Positions 1-11,205 of a stretch of DNA of 64,000 nucleotides are shown one piece after another (the stretch's first letter is position 1; every line of letters starts with the position of its first letter). Source of the DNA: Siphonodentalium dalli (Eukaryota; Mollusca; Scaphopoda; Gadilida; Siphonodentaliidae); assembly GCA_032622095.1 (NCBI GenBank), contig CP136069.1, positions 171,856,394-171,920,393 of the forward strand, read 5' to 3'. The notes under the pieces were generated by a model. That model was not told the origin of the DNA and did no database searches. It worked only from the letters and a program-made list of their open reading frames with translations. The position numbers and the translations under genes are program-made.

Positions 1-172
1 TTTTAATTTGAGTAATACTTATCGTATTCAAAAATCTTGTACAATTCATGGACAATTCTGCTATTTGTCAATTGTTGTGGTGGTGATGCATAATTTTATT
101 TTTATTTTTTTCCCGTCCTGCTGAAAGAGTTGCAAAACATTTAATGCATCCTTTATTAAAATCTACTTTCAG

Positions 173-321
173 TTTGTGAGGACAAAGATAGGAAATGTAA
201 GAAACGAGCCAAGGGCAAGGGTTGTAGAGATAAGGAGGTTCAGACTGACTGTCCATCTTCTTGTAAGCTGTGCAGTACAGACCATGAAGAAACTGGTTGG
301 TATAACTGGTGGTTTCTGTGA
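173..321 (+). CDS. ShKT-domain exon, copy 1 (3' part of a gene starting outside the window)
   Basis: The exon starts after a tttcag acceptor (167-172) in codon phase 1. It encodes one ShKT domain: six cysteines spaced C-x6-C-x8-C-x8-C-x3-C-x2-C, with the usual acidic residue two after the first Cys and the closing motif CPSSCKLC. It continues for 15 residues (ending GWYNWWFL) to a TGA at 319-321. ShKT domains occur in many secreted animal proteins, often at the end of metalloproteases, peroxidases or tyrosinase-like proteins. They form small disulfide-rich folds and do not by themselves indicate a toxin. The N-terminal partner exons lie upstream of the window, so the full protein is unknown. 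A near copy lies 2.4 kb downstream. The exon could instead be an internal one spliced at gtacag (288), just after the last Cys codon. Confidence 0.7.
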
Positions 322-1143
322 TGGAACATTGAATATAGAAAACAGTATTTTGTATTGACATGAATGTTCCTTGGAATAACTTAATTACTTTCACTTTCAA
401 CATTAACAACAACAACGAGTATGGCATTTACTAGCAATTTTATAGATTTTATTATTTACTTAAGAGATAGCTCTTCTTTCGATTAAGGTTATGCAGTTAT
501 AACCGAAAAGTTTGAAAACAAATTATATAACTTAAGGAATTGTGACGCAACATCGAAAACCCCTTTTTAATCGTAGAAAGTATCAGAGAGTTTCCATATA
601 CATCGAGGCATGGAGTGTAAGCGTGGTTATATCACTCGATGCTAGCCATCAATTTTTGGGTTAATTGGTTGACAGGCTGTAGCAGAAAGAAATCAAGAAA
701 TTCATGTTATCGAGAAATAACCTTCATGGGTAATTGTGTGACAACCAATAGCTAGTGATTAAGTTAAATGGGAATATGAACCTCAAAACATTGATAACTT
801 GGCTAATCCATTATTACTTCGATGGTGTTAACTGCAAGGGAATCGTGGATGATTGGGTTTGGTTTCTTGTGGTTTATCATAGTTTTAGTATCTAGCAATA
901 TGATGACGTCAGTTTTACAGATGGAGGAAAGAGCGTAGAGGGTTAATTTCACCAGGAAATCACTCCACTGTATGTAGAAACCACTGTCCCCTGGAATCAG
1001 GTTACCTCCCTTTGTGTGGATCGCATATCCATCCTTATCGGGGTTCAAACCAGCTTCGTCATCACTGACTTATATTGGCCTAATGCACTATGCACCTTAC
1101 CAACTGAGCACCATGTGTATGCAGTTAAAACTAGAGATCAGAC
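322..1143. other. Non-coding flank, nothing recognised
   Basis: AT-rich sequence between the first ShKT exon and a repeat cluster. No splice-bounded coding segment or known repeat was recognised. A palindromic CRE (TGACGTCA) sits near 905-912 without a TATA box beside it. Confidence 0.5.
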
Positions 1144-1257
1144 TGTCCCAATGGACTAAGGATACCCCCCACACACACTACATTAATGGTAGCCACTACC
1201 CTTAATGTAGCCCAATTGAACTGTGGGGGGGGGGGGTATCCTTAGTCCATTGGGACA
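1144..1257. repeat. Hairpin with 27-bp perfect arms
   Basis: Positions 1144-1170 and 1231-1257 are perfect inverted repeats ending in six C or G residues. Inside them a second, 9-bp inverted pair (ctacattaa / ttaatgtag) nests around the centre. The same arm recurs at about 49948-49975, which marks it as a transposon terminus. Confidence 0.85.
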
Positions 1258-1720
1258 GCCGGTAGCCATATTAACATATTTGTTTTTTTAAGAAACAAAT
1301 CACAAGGAATACATGCTCGGACAAAATTATGCATGATGCAAAAGGCAAAAAAGGGGGATTAGTCCACTAAAAAAGAAGTCGAATCGAGCTCATAATTGTA
1401 GGATCACAGGTTCTCATAGTGGTAAATATCTGTCAAGTTTCCAAAATATGGACCAGAAAATGTAGGAATACATGCCCAGACAAAATTATGCATGTTGCGA
1501 AAAAATTCTTTAAATGGGGGATAACTCCACTGAAAAAAGTCGGATGGAACTCATAATCACAAGTTCATATGGTACTAAATACCTGTGTCAAGTTAATACA
1601 AGGAATACAAGCTCGGACAAAGTTGAGTCAACAGACAGATGGACAGCCAGACGGATGGTCAAGCTGATTCCTATATACCCCCATAACTTTGTTACAGGGT
1701 GGGGGGGTATGATAACTTGT
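1231..1720 (-). mobile_element. Diverged copy of the 'ggggtatcc' element (family R)
   Basis: Read on the minus strand, it matches 49228-49980: a 'gaagttaggggggg'-type end near 1674-1720, internal units with 'gtccgagcttttattcc'-like words, and a ggggtatccttagtcc end at 1236-1252. Autonomous coding capacity was not seen. The family resembles a short tandem-core DNA element common in molluscs (from memory). Confidence 0.6.
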
Positions 1721-2031
1721 CAGCATTTTGTCATTGTGGCTTTAGCTCCCCTTCCCTGAAGCTCTGAGGGTCAAGCCGTTTAGGTAAAAATTATCAGTTA
1801 TTGATTATCAATGGTGGATAAAAGCCAATACCTAGTCCCTCTTGTGTCGTCACGAGAGGGAACATTAATGATCCAGACTGCATAACCCATGATGGGTGAT
1901 AGGAAGACAGTCAGTCATGACTATATCACCCCTAGCAATATACATGTATAGTCTATCAATATTATATTTATTTGTAATTGTACTTTCCATGTGTGTATAT
2001 TGTAAATAAAATTATCCTATCCTATCCTATA
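1721..2031 (+). repeat. Retroposon-like tail ending in (TATCC)n
   Basis: Non-coding sequence ending in 'gtaaataaaattatcc' followed by several TATCC units (2013-2030). This looks like the 3' end of a truncated non-LTR retroposon. No ORF is attached, so the parent family is unknown. Confidence 0.35.
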
Positions 2032-2103
2032 TTCAATTGCATGAATTGTCATAACTTCAATCCATACAGTGTGGATAGACAGACACATTCTGATTATTAT
2101 ATA

Positions 2104-2345
2104 ACTAGCTGATGTGCCCGACTTCGTCCCCGCCACTTAGGGATTTCTTTGTGATCTTTGTGCGGTCCAGTAACATGCCTATATGAGCGAGGTCAAGGAC
2201 ACGGTCACACATGAAATTGGATTTATGTTGTTCCCTGGATCAAAGTAGGCCCACATACCAAATTTGAGTTGGATCGGACGAGCATTTTTCAAGTCTAAAA
2301 CACATACATACATACATACACACAGACAGAAGTTCCAAAATATTT
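2104..2345 (-). mobile_element. Possible Helitron-like remnant
   Basis: On the minus strand the sequence ends ..CATCAGCTAG followed by T, which fits the CTRR-T terminus of Helitrons. An ACAT/ACAC/ACAG microsatellite (about 2300-2335) lies at the other side. The subterminal hairpin is weak, so this is tentative. Confidence 0.3.
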
Positions 2346-2561
2346 AATAGATATTGTTTTAGTTATGATTTGGACAATGCGGATAGACAGACGCATGCAC
2401 ATACATGCTGATTATAAAACTCCTAAAACAAAGTTGTGGGACAATTGCAAGACTTGATTATCCTATGATGTCAAATGAGATGGAACTTCAAGTAATTAAC
2501 TCAAAAAGAGCTGCACAAAATTTAATGCATCCATTATTAAAATCTACTTCTCTACTTTCAG

Positions 2562-2665
2562 TTTGTGAGGACCAAGATAGTAACTGTAAGAGACGAGCCA
2601 AGGGTAGGGGTTGTAGAGATCAGGTGGTTCAGGCTGACTGTCCATCTTCTTGTAAGCTGTGCTGA
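2562..2665 (+). CDS. ShKT-domain exon, copy 2
   Basis: The acceptor actttcag ends at 2561 and the phase is the same as in copy 1. The exon encodes a single ShKT domain with all six cysteines in identical spacing and then stops at TGA (2663-2665) directly after the final Cys. It differs from copy 1 by a handful of substitutions. The upstream intron is also shared (ttaatgcatc and ttattaaaatctact occur before both acceptors), so the duplication included intronic sequence. It could be an alternative last exon of the same gene or the second ShKT repeat of a multidomain secreted protein. It could also be a decayed copy, although it has no internal stop. Confidence 0.65.
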
Positions 2666-2717
2666 GTAAAGGTGGGTATGTGAGATTATTGGGCCTGGAT
2701 GCCTGCATTGACAAAGT

Positions 2718-3060
2718 AACCCTTTCTTTACTAAATGGATTCTCCCATCAGTCATAAAAGAAAGTATACATTTAATTGGTCTATTTCTCATCTACAGGGA
2801 TGTTCAGGAAATAGAAGGAAACTGCAGACAGACAATACAGGTACAGGAAGGATACCTATCCATTGGTGGCCTGGGAAATGTTCAGATAATAAGTCAGCCC
2901 TCGAAATTAGGAAAAATGTCCCGCAGCAAATTTAATGCGGTGGCATCATAGATTCCACATGTTGCCACAGCTTTCCCACGGCATTACTTATTGCCATGGT
3001 CAATTTCGAGAACTGATAAGTTCAATAATATGTTATTATCTGATCATATCCTAAAGTAAA
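2718..3060 (+). repeat. Interspersed repeat, family II (aacccttt..aaatggattctccca)
   Basis: Begins with aaccctttctttactaaatgg and carries the module 'gggaaatgttcagataataa'. The head recurs near 37974, 44744 and 55855. The 'cagataataagttcaa' palindromic module recurs near 39150, 48450 and 57160. The CCCTTT start next to TTAA in several copies suggests another TTAA-targeting non-autonomous element. Confidence 0.55.
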
Positions 3061-3067
3061 ACAATAC

Positions 3068-3177
3068 TACAGTAATGCCCTAAGTAATCGACCCCTTAAC
3101 CACAGCAGAATTATGGGTAACTTTTCAGGATTTAGTCGGATATATGGCTTGTTGCCATTCATCGGAAAGCTCTCGGG
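3068..3177 (+). mobile_element. MITE family C, single arm
   Basis: One arm of the Tc1/mariner-like palindromic MITE: TA-CAGTAATGCCCTAAGTAATC through to ATCGGAAAGCTCTC. The opposite arm is missing. Confidence 0.75.
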
Positions 3178-3194
3178 GATGTGGTTGATGAATA

Positions 3195-3425
3195 AAATTG
3201 ACTAATATGCCTTCTATACATTGAATACAAACATTACTGATGCATCTTGGTTAATTGTTACTTGTATAACCACTGATAATTACCAGATATATTGGATTTT
3301 TTCTATCACAAACTTGACATCAAAATCAGCAAAAAATTCACTTTTTGACCATTTGTTCAAGTAAAATGGAACTATCTTTGGTATCAAAGTGTTTCGATCT
3401 GGCTTAATTGTGTCACACTTAAGGG
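3195..3425 (+). repeat. Fragment homologous to the 6.2-kb foldback arm
   Basis: Shares ordered words (acattgaata, tgatgcatc, ccactga, aaacttgacat, actatctttgg) with 17640-17880 in the foldback element's left arm. It is a dispersed partial copy of that element. Confidence 0.6.
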
Positions 3426-3882
3426 TTATATAATTTTCCAAGTATTGATCATGATATATGGATGGTCGATTCCCGTGTTTCAAGGTACTTGGAATGCAGA
3501 TAACAACACGAAGTCCGATCGATACCGTATCAGATTCAAATCCCCCCCGACAGTGTCAAAGGTGTACGGTCGGCCCACTAACGAACAGAGCTATACGCAC
3601 AATTATTTACATGATACGTTTTACAATTAAAATATTTTCTTAGCCACAAACTGTCATTATTTATAAGTTATTCCATCTCAATATTCTTCCATTATGTATC
3701 AAGGAATATTTCTGTAAGATTTCTCACTCAATATTTCATGAAGCATACAATCAATAAAGTGTTCTTTTTTTATTTTTCAGAATGTAGACCTGACACTATG
3801 AACATCACCAGATCCAGAATAAAATTGTTAAAAGCAAAGTTCACTGTTCTCTTCCTTCTACCAGACAGTAAACACACAAGTG

Positions 3883-4066
3883 TACAGTAATTCCCTAAAT
3901 AATCGACTCCTTAACCACAGCAGAATTATGGGTAACTTTTTAGGATTTAGTCGGAAATATGGCTTGTTCCGATGAATGGCAACAAGCCATATTTCCGACT
4001 AAATCCTAAAAAGTTACCTATAATTATGCTGTGGTTAATGAGTCGATTATTTAGGGCATTACTGTA
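3883..4066. mobile_element. MITE family C, full palindrome
   Basis: Both arms are present: TA-CAGTAATTCCCTAAAT at the left and GGGCATTACTG-TA at the right, meeting near 3965-3980. The CAGT ends flanked by TA are typical of Tc1/mariner-derived MITEs (established for that superfamily). No internal coding. Confidence 0.85.
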
Positions 4067-4137
4067 CTTCTACAAAAAGCAGTGTCCCCTGCGCTCATTA
4101 CATCACAATACACAAGCATATTCATGTTATGTTCTAT

Positions 4138-4979
4138 TTAAAGGTACTCAATCTGATTCGATGGTCCCCATATAATCAGATTCCAACAACAACAACATTT
4201 TCAGAAAAGCCGCTTCAGTTACAGAATCGATTAATTGCCCAAAAATAATGCTAACCACTGTCAACTATAGTAAAAACTGTCCGAAATGTGTTATTTATCA
4301 ACATGTTGTTCGACAAAATTTTGCCTTATTATCAACACAATGCCTCTTGGTTTTAGAGTTATCCATCTTCATCCACAATTTGGTCTGAGAAGGTCGGCTC
4401 ATCAACTTTTTACTGGGCCACAAATAACTCTCGATGGTAAAAAATAATAGATTTCAAAAATTTATACCTAATAACTCTGAGCTTTGATAGGTGGGTTTCT
4501 CGACTCGAATCAAATAGTTTTTTTTTACCTCCGAATCCAAATAAATAGTAATTGAGAGGCGCTTAACCCTTTACCCAACAAACCGGCCAAAAACGGCCAA
4601 ATAAAGCTGCAACAGCCTAAATTATCTTGGGTCTGTCTCAATAAAACCATACACATATGGATATCATTGGAACCGGCTCATTGACCACATTGTGATGGTT
4701 ACAGTTATGCCCTGTGCCAATGCATTCTCTTATATATGCGAGTCGACCATAGGTCGCCTCGCATATATAAGAGAATGCATTGGCCTAAAAAAAATCTTTT
4801 TTTAACACTTTTTACCATTTTTTCTTACATTCTTTAACAATTTTATAATTTTTAATGTGTTAAGCCAATGCATTCTCTTATATATGCGAGTCGACCTATG
4901 GTCGACTCGCATATATAAGAGAATGCATTGGCACAGGGCCGTTTTGTTGGCTAAAGGGTTAATCGGATTATGCATCTTT
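4138..4979 (+). mobile_element. MITE family E, interrupted by a family A insertion
   Basis: Starts TTAAAGGTACTCAATC and contains the family's 'aagctttgat..gactcgaatcaaata' core. It ends with 'tcggattatgcatcttt' after a complete family A element inserted at its TTAA (4563-4962). Other copies lie at 13369-13956, 24123-24579 and 39484-39936. The 16370-22567 foldback carries the same ends. Confidence 0.75.
4563..4962 (+). mobile_element. piggyBac-like MITE, family A copy 1 (nested in family E)
   Basis: A 400-bp element bounded by TTAA. The left terminus is CCCTTTACCCAACA; the right end reads TGTTGGCTAAAGGG, one mismatch from its complement. TTAA duplication with CCC-starting termini is characteristic of piggyBac-type transposition. 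It contains two hairpins of about 70 nt with near-perfect 27-bp stems (GCCAATGCATTCTC..). Seven copies occur in this window. Confidence 0.88.
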
Positions 4980-5478
4980 GAGATCATTTTCTCAGTATAG
5001 ATGCAGAGGAATATAAAAAGGCACAAGAACATTGTGTGTTTTTTCAACACTAATCAACAGATTACCATCATTCAAGGTAGCGATTATCGAAATGATATAA
5101 ATGTTACCTGATGATATGTAATATAAAATTCATTGGTTGCTCAGCTGAAAGCTATGCACCATGCAATGAGCGTTATTATTCCCATTAATTGAAATATTCA
5201 GACCTTGGATAAAAAAATCATAGCGAATTGAACAAATCATGTTCAGTATCTTAAGGGGACCCTTTAAAAAAAATGCTATGTTCAACATTTGTTTATGACT
5301 AATCCAGGGTGTAATGACCATGTGCCCCAATTGTACATTATGAATCATTTCACTACCCTAATAAAGTAAATGTGTTACTGTAAAAACAGTAAGTTCAAAT
5401 AATATGTGTGGCTTATAATGATCCATTGTCTGACTCAAGAGTTCCCGTGTCATCCAGTTACAACAATGGAAAGCCTCT

Positions 5479-5868
5479 TTAACCCTTTACCCAACAGAAC
5501 GGCCCTGTGCCAATGCATTCTCTTATATATGCGAGTCGACCATAGGTCGCCTCGTATATATAAGAGAATGCATTGGCTTAACACATATTAAAAATGATAA
5601 AATTGTCAAAGAATGCAGAAAAATATTTAAAAAATTGTTTGTTTAGGCCAATGCATTCTCTTATATATGCGAGGCGACCTATGGTCGACTCGCATATATA
5701 AGAGAATGCATTGGCACAGGGCATAACTGTAACCAGCACAATGTGATCAATGAACCGGTTCCAATGATATCCATATTTGTATGGTGTTATTGAGACAGAC
5801 CGAAGATATTTTAGGCTGTTGAAGCTTTATTTGGGCGTTTTTGGCCGTTTTGTTGGGTAAAGGGTTAA
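5479..5868 (-). mobile_element. piggyBac-like MITE, family A copy 2
   Basis: TTAA-bounded, same termini and twin hairpins as copy 1 but in the opposite orientation (the hairpin-rich side comes first). It has diverged slightly in the spacer between hairpins (5581-5646). Confidence 0.88.
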
Positions 5869-6759
5869 GTTTCCAATAAATACTCTCAACAATACCAAGT
5901 GCGATGTCATAGTTGGCAAAAAAAAAAAAATTACTAACCGTTTTTTTTCATCTTAGTTAGAACGGCGAAAGAGTGTGGTTTAAAAGTTCCATATATATAT
6001 ATGGTGACTCCTGGTTCAAGCTGGAATTTTCAATTACATCCCATGAAATATGTAAACCCATCATCAATGTAAACAAACATCTACTTGTAATGGTGTTAAG
6101 TACTGCTTGTCTATTTTCATGAATAAAACAGGATTCCTGATTTGAGAATATGTATATGTATCTATAGGAACACGAGTTATCACAAGATACTGTCAATTTT
6201 GTTTTTGGTGATAATTTTCGACGTCTTTTATTCCGAAAATCATTTCCTATCACTGACGTCACGACAAACCATGACCTTTCATGACCTCTCAAAATCTTGC
6301 AACGACGTCAGCGCATGTCCGTATATATATTTCTAGACAGAATCCAGAAGAGCTTTTGCTTGGCTGACAAAAACTTTGATGGGGATAACATTGATAGGAT
6401 TTGAAAAATCGAAATCAAATAGCGCTGAGTTTCGAAAGCTGACTTCCTCACTTATTATTGAAGCCGAAGAAATAGTAATTTAGATGTGTCAAATTGAACC
6501 GTCTTTATTTAACACATTGGCTGACACTAGAGTTAACTCATAGTAAATGGGACTGCTATTATGAGTTACCTCGTAGAGGTGTCCATACCACATAAATAAC
6601 AGAAACCGCAATCAATGTATGTTTACGCATCAATACTGCCCAACGATCACATTGATCGATTGTATATGTATAATTAAAATGGCTTGAGATAGGATTCCCG
6701 CATCCTGATCAAGGGTGGGGGAGCAGTTTGAAATCTTGCTGGGACACTCCAGTTCACCA
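5869..6759. other. Non-coding, nothing recognised
   Basis: AT-rich. Contains an (AT)n run near 5988-6002, a CRE palindrome at 6254-6261 and a second CRE-like site near 6303 upstream of TATATATA. No coding exon is supported. Confidence 0.4.
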
Positions 6760-8594
6760 GGGGCCTATAATCCTATATATATACTATAGAATACAATTTT
6801 TGTAATAGCAGGCTTATTTGAGCCGTACAGAAGATGTCGAGTACTATGGACCACTGTAATCTAGCAGCGAACGCGATTTCTTGTAAATCACAAAAAAGAC
6901 GGCAAATCGAGTACTGTCGACAACCATTCGTTAAACGCACATCTAAACATTTTTGATTGTATCAAGGGAAATTACTCTAATGACATGTGCGAATGATATG
7001 ACAATGCCTATTTGTGTCAGTTTGTGAGTGATTTAGTTGATGAATAAAGATACATTATGTGTGACTAGTTTTCGATACTTGAGTTATTTTGACCACAATT
7101 GCGCACGATGAAAAGTAATTTTTCGGTATCGTGTGGAATACTTACCATTTTCAGATGTTTTATGTTACATGTTTATTAACGGTTTGTCGAAAAAGGTCGG
7201 CAAACACACACATCGGTTGCCGTTCAAATGGCCACATCAACTTTACATAGCAATATTATCAATGATGGAACCTAATTTGTTTAGCTATCTTTGTCTGGCT
7301 GAAATATTAGTGGGAGCATCTAGACCTTAATAGTTGAAAAGTTTGAGGTAACGTGCAGCTGGAAAAATTCAACCCATGATGGGGGTGCGATGGCTGTTCT
7401 CGGACTTGGTATTTTCGACCTGTGTAAAGGATGGGTGTTCATTTGGAAATTCCAATGTGGACCAACACTCCCTCGTCCAGGGTCTCCGGGGACACCCAAC
7501 CTCGATTTTAAAACATATATATAGCACCATCTACTTAAACTATACCTAATTCTCAGTACCTTCCATTTATACCCAACTAAGCGGCTGAATTTAGGTAAAC
7601 ATATGAAATTTGGTTATAACCAACACGCACTACTACATTGGTAAGTTAAGGATCGGGGGACCCCGATTTTTTCAAAAAATTCACTCATGGAACATTCTGT
7701 GCGGCACTATTGGCCAAATTAAATTGTTTATACCACAAGGTGAACGCAAACTTCTTGAGCACAAAAATGCCATGCGGTTCAAATATGTTACATAATGTCA
7801 TGTTAAATATTTGGGGTCCACTGATTCTTAACGCAACTTAGCCTGAAATTATCAGTAACTGTTTCAACACGAAATGCCACCACCCCCGATTCACCGCGTA
7901 TCCGTGTACCTTCGCACAAAGATCGTTTATATATATACGTTTTGAGCCCAAGCCCGACAACTGTAACTCTTTAATTCCATTCATAATTAAAATCTAGGCC
8001 GCTTCATGGCTATCTCCTTTCAAATCCATTGAGCGTAAACCATCTCAATGGGTTAACACTTGAGATTCCGTGACCGCATTACAAAGAACATGTACCCAGC
8101 TAATCGCACTCACCATTTTCCGCACGGATAATCGTCGTGAAAAATCAATAATGTAGCCTGTGCATTTGTAATATAATAATGAATTTTCACAAAAATTGTA
8201 TTATTGATGTACTATAGAACCCGCTTAGCCAGTACTTTATCATTCCGTATTGCGAATTTTTACATATTACAAAGCTGTAGCGTTCGAGTACTACGAAAAC
8301 ATGAACAGCTGAAACTTTCAGGCCCCCTTTTTCTCCACAAAATGCAAAGATTTTCCGGTCAAGTGAATCCCGGTATATAGATAGTTCGCCAAAAAGATCA
8401 TATAAGTCATTACATGTCAATGTATTTTGCATATAAAGAGTTTTGGGCATATGTTGAGTTTCAATCTACAATGAAAGAAATACACTGATAGAAATACAGT
8501 CGAATACTATATAACACAAAATTTGTATTACAAAATTAGTAAATCACAAATTAACGCTGATATTACAAAAATTGTATTCTATAGTATAGGCCCC
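6760..8594. mobile_element. TIR element of about 1.8 kb, non-coding
   Basis: GGGGCCTATA at 6760-6769 and its complement TATAGGCCCC at 8585-8594 open a terminal inverted repeat. The rest of the arm ('ctatagaatacaatttttgt') is separated from the left tip by about 14 extra bp. Further partial copies of the arm lie near 8190-8220 and 8500-8540. No transposase ORF was seen inside, and the TSD is not clear. Confidence 0.55.
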
Positions 8595-8784
8595 ATGACC
8601 TTTTCTGTACATCCCTGACTCATGGTAGACACGTGCAAATAGACCTTTCCCAGACAAGTCCGACCCTGTCCCGAAATATTTTTGTGTAGTATATTGGCAA
8701 CGGCCAGCACAACCATAGAAACTAAATTCAGATGGCTTTCGTTGCAAAAATCAGTAATCAGTTAGCTCTAGATTTGTTCAGGTC

Positions 8785-10541
8785 TCATCCTTGTTGTTGT
8801 GTAGTTTCCGGCCGCAGGCCGGTTAGGATGGTCGGAATGCATTGTGCAGTTCCCTTCACCCTTTCTTTAATTCTTCGATGAAAATCGGTTGTTGAGGCTG
8901 TTGTATTTGGAGGCAAAGCAGTGGAAGCGTGGTGGAGGAGTCGATGCTGTTGGATTTGGCTGTTGGTTGGCTTGGTTGACGGTTGTATGGGGTCTAGATG
9001 GGTCTGTCGGTGTTGTCGATTTCTAGGATGGACTTGGTCTTTTTGGTGGAGAGCAGCTGGTTTCGTAGATGGAGTTCTTGGATGAGTGGGCTGTTGTCGA
9101 TTCTGGCGAGGGTCTGGTTTCTGAGGTCGGTTAGTCGTTGTTTCATCGTAGGTATGTCTGCTGCGTCGTGGAGGGCTTGGATTGGTGTGAAGATTGGCTG
9201 ATGTAGAGCGATGCGGAGAGCTTTGTTTTGGACTTTCTGCAGGGTTTCGATTGAGCTGTTGGAGGCTGCTGTTATGATGGGTGCGCCATACTCCATTACT
9301 GGGCGAACGTATAGTTTGAAGAGGTTGATGATGGTCTGGCTGTTGGTTCCCCAGTCGGTACCTCTGAGACAACTTAGCAGGTTTGTTCTTTTTCTGGCTT
9401 TGTCAGCGACTTTTTTGATGTGCGCGGCGAAGGTCATTCGTTGGTCAAGGGTGATTCCTAGTAGGATGGCTTGGTTGGATGGTTGAACGGTCTCGTTGTC
9501 TATCTTGATGTTGATAGTCTGTGTTGTTTTTCTCTGGTGGAATATGATGAGTTGGGTTTTCTTGGCGTTGAGTTTTATTCTCCATCTAGAGCACCATGTT
9601 GATAAGTCGTCGAGGGTCTTTTGTAATCGTTTTTGTAGGATCCTGGGGTTTTTGTGTGTTGTCCAGAGTCCTAGGTCGTCGGCGAATTGTGAGATTTCTA
9701 CGTTGTTTCTTGGGTTGGTGGGTATGTCATTGGCGTATATCAGGAAGAGGAGTGGGCTGAGTACTGATCCTTGTGGGGTTCCGGCGCGTAGGAATACTGG
9801 GCTGGATGTGTCGTTGTTGATGCGGACGCTGAGTTGACGATCTTGTAGGAAAGAGGATAATAGTCGTGTGTATTTTCGGGCGATGTTGAGCTGGCTGAAC
9901 TTGTATCTTAGGCCGTCGTGCCATACGGAATCGAAGGCCTTCTCAACGTCAAGAAATACTGCAGCTGTTAACCAGTTTTTGCCAAGGGATAGTCGGGCGT
10001 CTTCAGCTAGTCGAACGATGTGTTCCATGCCTTCTTTGCCTTGTCGGTAGCCACGCTGCCACGGGTTGAAGAAGTTTGAGGATTCAAGGTGCTCTCGTAG
10101 TCGGCTGCTGATAATTCTTTCGAATAGTTTCCCGGTACATTGGAGGAGGCTGATGGGTCGATAGTTGTTGGGAATGGCGCGGTCTTTTTCTGGCTTGGGT
10201 ATCATGATACCGACGGCGGTTTTCCATGCTGTTGGGAAGTATCCAATGGTCAGGCAGGCGTTGAATAGAAGGAGTAGTCTGACGAAGAAGGCTGGAGGGG
10301 CTTGTCGTAGGATGGCGTATGTGATGCTGTCGTTGCCTGGTGCTGAGTTGCCTTTTCCCTTCTTTAGGTTAGATGCGATTTCGTCTTGTGTGATTGGAGG
10401 TGCTACGGGGAAGACATCATCGTGGTCGTTGGTGGTACTTGGAAGTGGTTTGAAGAGGTCGGGGTTGTCTTTGATGTGGTTTTCTACAGTTGCTTTGAAG
10501 GCGTCGTCGTAGGCTGGGCCTTGGTGGGTCTCATTTGAAGC
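8785..10541 (-). mobile_element. 5'-truncated non-LTR retrotransposon (jockey/CR1-like)
   Basis: A GC-richer block in an AT-rich flank. The open frame continues upstream of its first Met to about 10541, where AT-rich host sequence begins, so the copy is 5'-truncated as expected for target-primed reverse transcription. About 200 bp of probable 3' UTR follows the stop at 8994. No clear poly-A tail or target duplication was found at the left edge. Confidence 0.75.
8994..10541 (-). CDS. Reverse transcriptase ORF fragment of a LINE
   Basis: An uninterrupted frame of about 515 codons; the first Met is at 10205, with about 110 sense codons before it. Upstream residues include KGKGNSAPGNDSITY and a PTAWKTAVGIMIPKP-type RT entry segment. 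Numbering from the Met: NNYRPISLL at 13-21, motif A FLDVEKAFDSVWHDGL with catalytic Asp86, GTPQGSVLSP at 142-151, and the catalytic FADD box at 174-177 (FADD in place of YADD). A 'LLGITLDQRMTF' segment and a long C-terminal helical region follow, as in jockey/CR1-type ORF2. Endonuclease and the N-terminal half are missing. The lack of any stop over 1.5 kb points to a recent insertion. Not a host gene. Confidence 0.85.
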   Translation of the reverse strand, partial: ASNETHQGPAYDDAFKATVENHIKDNPDLFKPLPSTTNDHDDVFPVAPPITQDEIASNLKKGKGNSAPGNDSITYAILRQAPPAFFVRLLLLFNACLTIGYFPTAWKTAVGIMIPKPEKDRAIPNNYRPISLLQCTGKLFERIISSRLREHLESSNFFNPWQRGYRQGKEGMEHIVRLAEDARLSLGKNWLTAAVFLDVEKAFDSVWHDGLRYKFSQLNIARKYTRLLSSFLQDRQLSVRINNDTSSPVFLRAGTPQGSVLSPLLFLIYANDIPTNPRNNVEISQFADDLGLWTTHKNPRILQKRLQKTLDDLSTWCSRWRIKLNAKKTQLIIFHQRKTTQTINIKIDNETVQPSNQAILLGITLDQRMTFAAHIKKVADKARKRTNLLSCLRGTDWGTNSQTIINLFKLYVRPVMEYGAPIITAASNSSIETLQKVQNKALRIALHQPIFTPIQALHDAADIPTMKQRLTDLRNQTLARIDNSPLIQELHLRNQLLSTKKTKSILEIDNTDRPI

Positions 10542-10833
10542 TATAGAAATATATAGTGATAATTACACCCCATTGTTTGAGGGATGGATGCAAGCCACTG
10601 AAAGGTCCACTAAATATCTAAGCTTGGCTATGTAACATATAATGGAACAACACTTGTGATTAGTTAGAAATCAGCACCCTGCTTGAGTGCACTAAATTCA
10701 TCAAGTGTATGCACAAGCGGATACATGTGGCTTGTTTACCCATCATGCATGCAAGTTCATTTCCCTGGCAATGGGTGTACAAGTGTGTATCTATAAATTA
10801 ATTTATCACGTTTTATAGAATTTTAGTAGACCA

Positions 10834-11205
10834 AAATCAGGTTATTTGATGCTGAAACGTGTTATGAAGCTACTACGAGGTGGGACGGAATTTACCAGTG
10901 GTCATCGCTGGTGCCAGCTACGAGTAATCTCGTAGGTAAATACATTATAACCTTTTTGATGTCTTAAGCGACATTTAGAGTACCAGTGATTATATATAAA
11001 TTCATTTACCGTGTCTTATACATGATATGCTTGTACCTGTATAGCACTCTTACATCTAAGTCGTTGAAAACGGAATTGTTTTTACCTACGAGATAATTCG
11101 AAGCTGGCACCAGCGATGAACCACTGATAAATTCCGTCCCAGTTGCCGACTACGAGTAGCAGCCTTATGACATGTTTCAGCATCATATAACCCGATATTG
11201 GTTGA
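10834..11205. repeat. Long inverted repeat (palindromic MITE)
   Basis: Left arm 10834-10942 (..gctgaaacgtgttatgaagc..gggacggaattta..) is inverted at 11083-11205 (..taaattccgtccc..catgtttcagcatc). The spacer is about 140 bp. No coding. The family is not recognised. Confidence 0.75.

Noticed and set aside
3781-3840. Terminal non-coding exon of the ShKT gene (ttttcag acceptor, AATAAA at 3818)
   Set aside because: Plausible signals, but no coding continuity or donor could be tied to it; an acceptor plus AATAAA is common by chance in AT-rich DNA.
8785-9372. 195-codon Pro/Gln/Thr-rich minus-strand ORF
   Set aside because: Overlaps the RT frame out of register; RT motifs lie in the 8994-10541 frame. 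Its last part could only be a frameshifted tail, for which there is no evidence.
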